Of a DNA stretch of 60,464 bases, positions 58,039 through 60,464 are shown in pieces (position 1 is the stretch's first letter; each line of letters opens with the position of its first letter). Source of the stretch: an uncultured Collinsella sp. (GTDB taxonomy: Bacteria > Actinomycetota > Coriobacteriia > Coriobacteriales > Coriobacteriaceae). The translations under genes and the position numbers were made by a program. The stretch covers positions 1 to 60,464 of the forward strand of contig UQZU01000012.1 of the NCBI GenBank assembly GCA_900545665.1. Direction: 5' to 3'. Below the pieces are notes generated by a model that was not told the origin of the DNA, did not search any database, and worked only from the letters and a program-made list of their open reading frames with translations.

Positions 58039-59700
58039 CTACTCGATCGAGAAGATCACGGGATAGAGCGGCTGCTCGCCACGATGGGCGTCGATCTCCA
58101 GATCGGGCTGAGCCTCCTCGATAGCGTCGACGATCTCCTGGAAGGCCTCATCGGACAGCTCCTCGCCGGCCAGAATCGTCAGCGCGTCGCCCTCCTCTTC
58201 CTCCTGCATGCGGTTGATGCAGTCGAGCGTGACCTGCTTCACGTCAGAGCCGACCACGTCGATGGAGCCGGCGATGATACCCATAACGTCACCGGAGTGA
58301 ATCGGAGAGCCGTCAGAGGCGCTGGAATCGCGCACGGCGCGGGTGACCTCGCCATCGCGGACCTCGCTGATGGCGTCGACCATGGCGGCGACGGCGTCCT
58401 CGAGCTCGGAATCGGGCAGGACCGCGAACAGCGCGGAGAACGCCTGCGGAACGGTCTTGGTGGGAACGACGGCGACCTTCTTGTCGGTGCAGGCAGAGGC
58501 TGCGGCCTCGGCAGCCATGCGGATGTTGCCGTTATTGGGCAGGATGATGACCGAGGTCGCGTTGACCTGGTCCACCGCGCCCAGCAGGTCGGCGGTCGAG
58601 GGGTTCATGGTCTGGCCACCCGAGACGATCACGTCGACGCCAAGGGACTTGAGGATGTCGGCCTCGCCGGAACCGGCGGCAACGGCGACAAAGCCCAGCG
58701 CCTTGGCGGGCTCGGCGGCCTTTTCCTGATCCTCGTGGATCTTGGCGGTACGGTCGTGGGCCTCCATCTCCATGTTGTGGATAAAGACCTCGTAAATCTG
58801 ACCGAGCTGCAGCATGTGCTCGAGCACCAGGTTGGGGGTGTTGGAGTGCACGTGGATCTTGTAGTCGGGGTAGGCACCCACGAGCAGCTCGCAGTCGCCC
58901 ATGGAGCCTAGGAACTTAAGGCACTCGTCCTCGTCAAACGGGGCGTCGGCCTTAAACAGGAACTCGTTGCAGTAACGGAACTCCGAGCCCTCCCAGTCGT
59001 CGTTGGCCTCGATCTCAACGCGACCGAGGGCCGCATCGCGGGCAGAGCCGGCGGAGTCAAACGTAGCGGAGAAATCCTCGACCACGGTGCTACGACCAAG
59101 AGCAGCAGCCACAAAGTTCTCGAGAAAAATGGCAAATCCAAAGGCGCCGGAGTCGACCACGCCGTTCTCCTTCAGAACGGGCAGCAGGTCGGGCGTGCGG
59201 GCGACGGACTGGTACGCCTCGACGACGATAGCATCGAGCGCATCCTCGGCCGAGAACTTCTTCTTCTCGCACTCATCGGCCTTGGTCGAGACATCGCGCA
59301 GGACCGTGAGGATCGTGCCCTCGATGGGCTTGCGGACAGCCTGGAAGGCGACCTTGACGGCACGACGGAAGGCGAAGGCAATGTTGGCGGACGTAATAGG
59401 CTCGTCGGCAGAGACAAGGCCCTCGGCCACGCCGCGAAGAATCTGCGAGGTAATAACGCCGGAGTTACCGCGGGCGCCCATGAGAGAGCCGTGGGTGATG
59501 GCACCGGCGATGGCCTCCATATCGGCATCGGCGGGAAGGGCAGAGAGCTCCTTGGTCACCGAGGCGAGCGTGAGCGACATGTTGGTGCCGGTATCGCCAT
59601 CGGGTACGGGGAAGACGTTGAGCTTGTTGATCTCCTCGGCCTTGTCGGAAACGGCAGCCGCAGCGATCGGAAAACAGGTGCGAATGGTCTTTGCAATCAT
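58039..59700 (-). CDS. fakA: Fatty acid kinase subunit FakA-like (DAK2/DegV-associated)
   Basis: The 553-residue protein has an N-terminal DAK2 domain with NVFPVPDGDTGTNMSLT (ADP/Mg binding) and ITHGSLMGARGNSGVI. The C-terminal half is of the DAK1-like/YloV type, with GGQTMNPSTADLLGAV. In Firmicutes FakA phosphorylates fatty acids bound to FakB. No fakB gene lies in the window. It follows an Asp23 gene, as in many Gram-positives, and precedes recG. Confidence 0.9.
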   Translation of the reverse strand: MIAKTIRTCFPIAAAAVSDKAEEINKLNVFPVPDGDTGTNMSLTLASVTKELSALPADADMEAIAGAITHGSLMGARGNSGVITSQILRGVAEGLVSADEPITSANIAFAFRRAVKVAFQAVRKPIEGTILTVLRDVSTKADECEKKKFSAEDALDAIVVEAYQSVARTPDLLPVLKENGVVDSGAFGFAIFLENFVAAALGRSTVVEDFSATFDSAGSARDAALGRVEIEANDDWEGSEFRYCNEFLFKADAPFDEDECLKFLGSMGDCELLVGAYPDYKIHVHSNTPNLVLEHMLQLGQIYEVFIHNMEMEAHDRTAKIHEDQEKAAEPAKALGFVAVAAGSGEADILKSLGVDVIVSGGQTMNPSTADLLGAVDQVNATSVIILPNNGNIRMAAEAAASACTDKKVAVVPTKTVPQAFSALFAVLPDSELEDAVAAMVDAISEVRDGEVTRAVRDSSASDGSPIHSGDVMGIIAGSIDVVGSDVKQVTLDCINRMQEEEEGDALTILAGEELSDEAFQEIVDAIEEAQPDLEIDAHRGEQPLYPVIFSIE

Positions 59701-59727
59701 GGGTATTTGAATCTCCGTTTTCGGATG

Positions 59728-60084
59728 CTAGTTCAGACGGCTCTTGAGCGCGTCGATATGGATGCCGATCTTAAGGCTGGCGGGATCGATCTGGGCGATC
59801 TCCTGCAGAGTGAAGGCAACGGAGCTCGAAAGATTGTGGCAGACGGACTTCATGTTGACGCCGTTCTCGAGCACGACGTGAAGATCGACCGTAAGGCCGT
59901 TCTCGTCGGCGGAGACAAGCACGCCCTTGCGGAGGCGCTGACCGGCAAGCAGGCGCACGCTTTCGGCGCCCTGGAGCTGCTCAGCCATACCGACAACGCC
60001 ATAGCACGTCATCGCGGCATAACCGGCAATATCGGCAATAACGTCGTTCGAGACGCTCAGGCTGCCGTTAATGGTTTCAGACAC
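59728..60084 (-). CDS. Asp23/Gls24 family protein
   Basis: The 118-residue protein begins with VSETINGSLSVSNDVIADIA, then LDLHVVLENGVNMKSV-like segments characteristic of Asp23 proteins that precede fakA. The likely start is GTG 60084, with AAAGGAG upstream. It is the first gene of the fakA-recG run. The region upstream to the tRNA genes (60085-60240) has a 12-base palindrome but no clear promoter. Confidence 0.85.
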   Translation of the reverse strand: MSETINGSLSVSNDVIADIAGYAAMTCYGVVGMAEQLQGAESVRLLAGQRLRKGVLVSADENGLTVDLHVVLENGVNMKSVCHNLSSSVAFTLQEIAQIDPASLKIGIHIDALKSRLN

Positions 60085-60217
60085 AAGAATCTCCTTTTCT
60101 TGGTGCTCGCGGCACCATGTCGTGGGAGCAATCATTGCAATATTCTACAACGACCGCGGCATGTTGAGGTGGCGGGCCTCGGGATTACATCCTCGACACG
60201 AAATGTTGATATGGTAA

Positions 60218-60229
60218 CGTTCGCGAACG
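60218..60229. repeat. 12-base perfect palindrome upstream of Asp23-fakA
   Basis: CGTTCGCGAACG reads the same on both strands and lies 130 bases upstream of the Asp23 start. It could be an operator; the binding protein is unknown. Confidence 0.5.
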
Positions 60230-60243
60230 GCGATCGCGGCATG

Positions 60244-60274
60244 AAAAAACCCGCCGCATAAGCGGCGGGTTTTA
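60244..60274. terminator. Terminator downstream of the tRNA-Asn genes
   Basis: AAAACCCGCCGC (60246-60257) pairs with GCGGCGGGTTTT (60262-60273). On the minus strand it ends in a T-run. It is bidirectional in form. Confidence 0.9.
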
Positions 60275-60279
60275 CAACC

Positions 60280-60354
60280 TGGCTCCCCGGGTAGGACTCG
60301 AACCTACAACAGCGCGGTTAACAGCCGCGTGCTCTACCATTGAGCTACCGAGGA
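60280..60354 (-). tRNA. tRNA-Asn (GTT), first copy
   Basis: The minus-strand 75-base sequence starts TCCTCGG and ends with a genome-encoded CCA. Acceptor arms TCCTCGG and CCGGGGA pair with one G-T. The anticodon loop CTGTTAA gives anticodon GTT. The D- and T-arms are canonical. It is identical to the second copy. Confidence 0.96.
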
Positions 60355-60387
60355 ATTTAAAGCCCAACGGAAAGGGCTGGAAAATTC

Positions 60388-60462
60388 TGGCTCCCCGGGT
60401 AGGACTCGAACCTACAACAGCGCGGTTAACAGCCGCGTGCTCTACCATTGAGCTACCGAGGA
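60388..60462 (-). tRNA. tRNA-Asn (GTT), second copy
   Basis: This is a base-identical 75-base copy of the gene at 60280-60354, separated from it by 33 bases that include AGCCC/GGGCT. Its promoter lies beyond the window edge. Confidence 0.96.
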
Positions 60463-60464
60463 AT

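Noticed and set aside
1..60464. CRISPR arrays, prophage or insertion sequences
   Set aside because: No regularly spaced direct repeats, transposases, integrases or phage genes were seen.

Overview
The window is a GC-rich, gene-dense piece of bacterial chromosome. Gene order (Asp23-fakA-recG-rsmD-coaD-yceD-rpmF-plsX-acpP-rnc-smc-ftsY-ffh; efp-Asp23-nusB-xseB-tlyA-nadK-recN), high GC and protein character suggest an actinobacterial relative in the Coriobacteriia, probably Collinsella-like. That placement is inference from memory of gene order and families, not a database search. Nearly all genes are on the minus strand; the exceptions are an RpiR-type regulator, a GldA-like dehydrogenase, a cobalamin adenosyltransferase and a DUF134-NifX fusion. 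No prophage, insertion sequence or CRISPR array was seen.

Layout. 1-1576: the 3' part of tRNA-Glu with its promoter, and cca. 1741-9648: a fructose phosphotransferase island with fruK, a frameshifted fruK paralogue, ptsI, ptsH, fruA and a divergent RpiR regulator with a candidate operator. 9708-14805: efp-Asp23-nusB-xseB-tlyA-nadK-recN. 14965-16095: an M24 peptidase. 16228-22905: alaS-ruvX-mltG-yqeG-aroK and an AroB-like protein that has lost its metal ligands. 23057-26213: a tightly coupled stress-type unit (DUF948-like protein, divergent RsbW-like protein, SigB/F-family sigma factor, AI-2E-family permease). 26314-32497: rarA, dgt, a small prepilin peptidase, a membrane glycosyltransferase, rluD and lspA. 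32498-36158: a hairpin array, ileS and a transcription-attenuating T-box leader. 36159-43337: GldA-like, DUF523, ftsH, cobO, a MATE exporter, a SpoU methyltransferase and folA. 43347-45075: thyA and the divergent DUF134-NifX gene with paired operators. 45192-60084: the SRP, SMC, RNase III, lipid-precursor, CoaD, RecG, FakA and Asp23 cluster. 60280-60462: two identical tRNA-Asn genes.

The fructose island should take up fructose as fructose-1-phosphate (EI, HPr, FruA) and convert it to fructose-1,6-bisphosphate (FruK). thyA and folA form a dTMP/tetrahydrofolate pair. The ffh-ftsY-smc-rnc-acpP-plsX-rpmF block joins protein targeting, chromosome segregation, RNA processing and lipid synthesis. 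The observations most worth following up are the metal-ligand-less AroB beside an intact AroK, the sigma factor unit with a degenerate GHKL-type partner, the DUF134-NifX fusion with an internal translation start and two operators five helical turns apart, the ileS T-box with a complete terminator/antiterminator pair, leader terminators ahead of acpP and plsX, and several long inverted repeats of unknown function.
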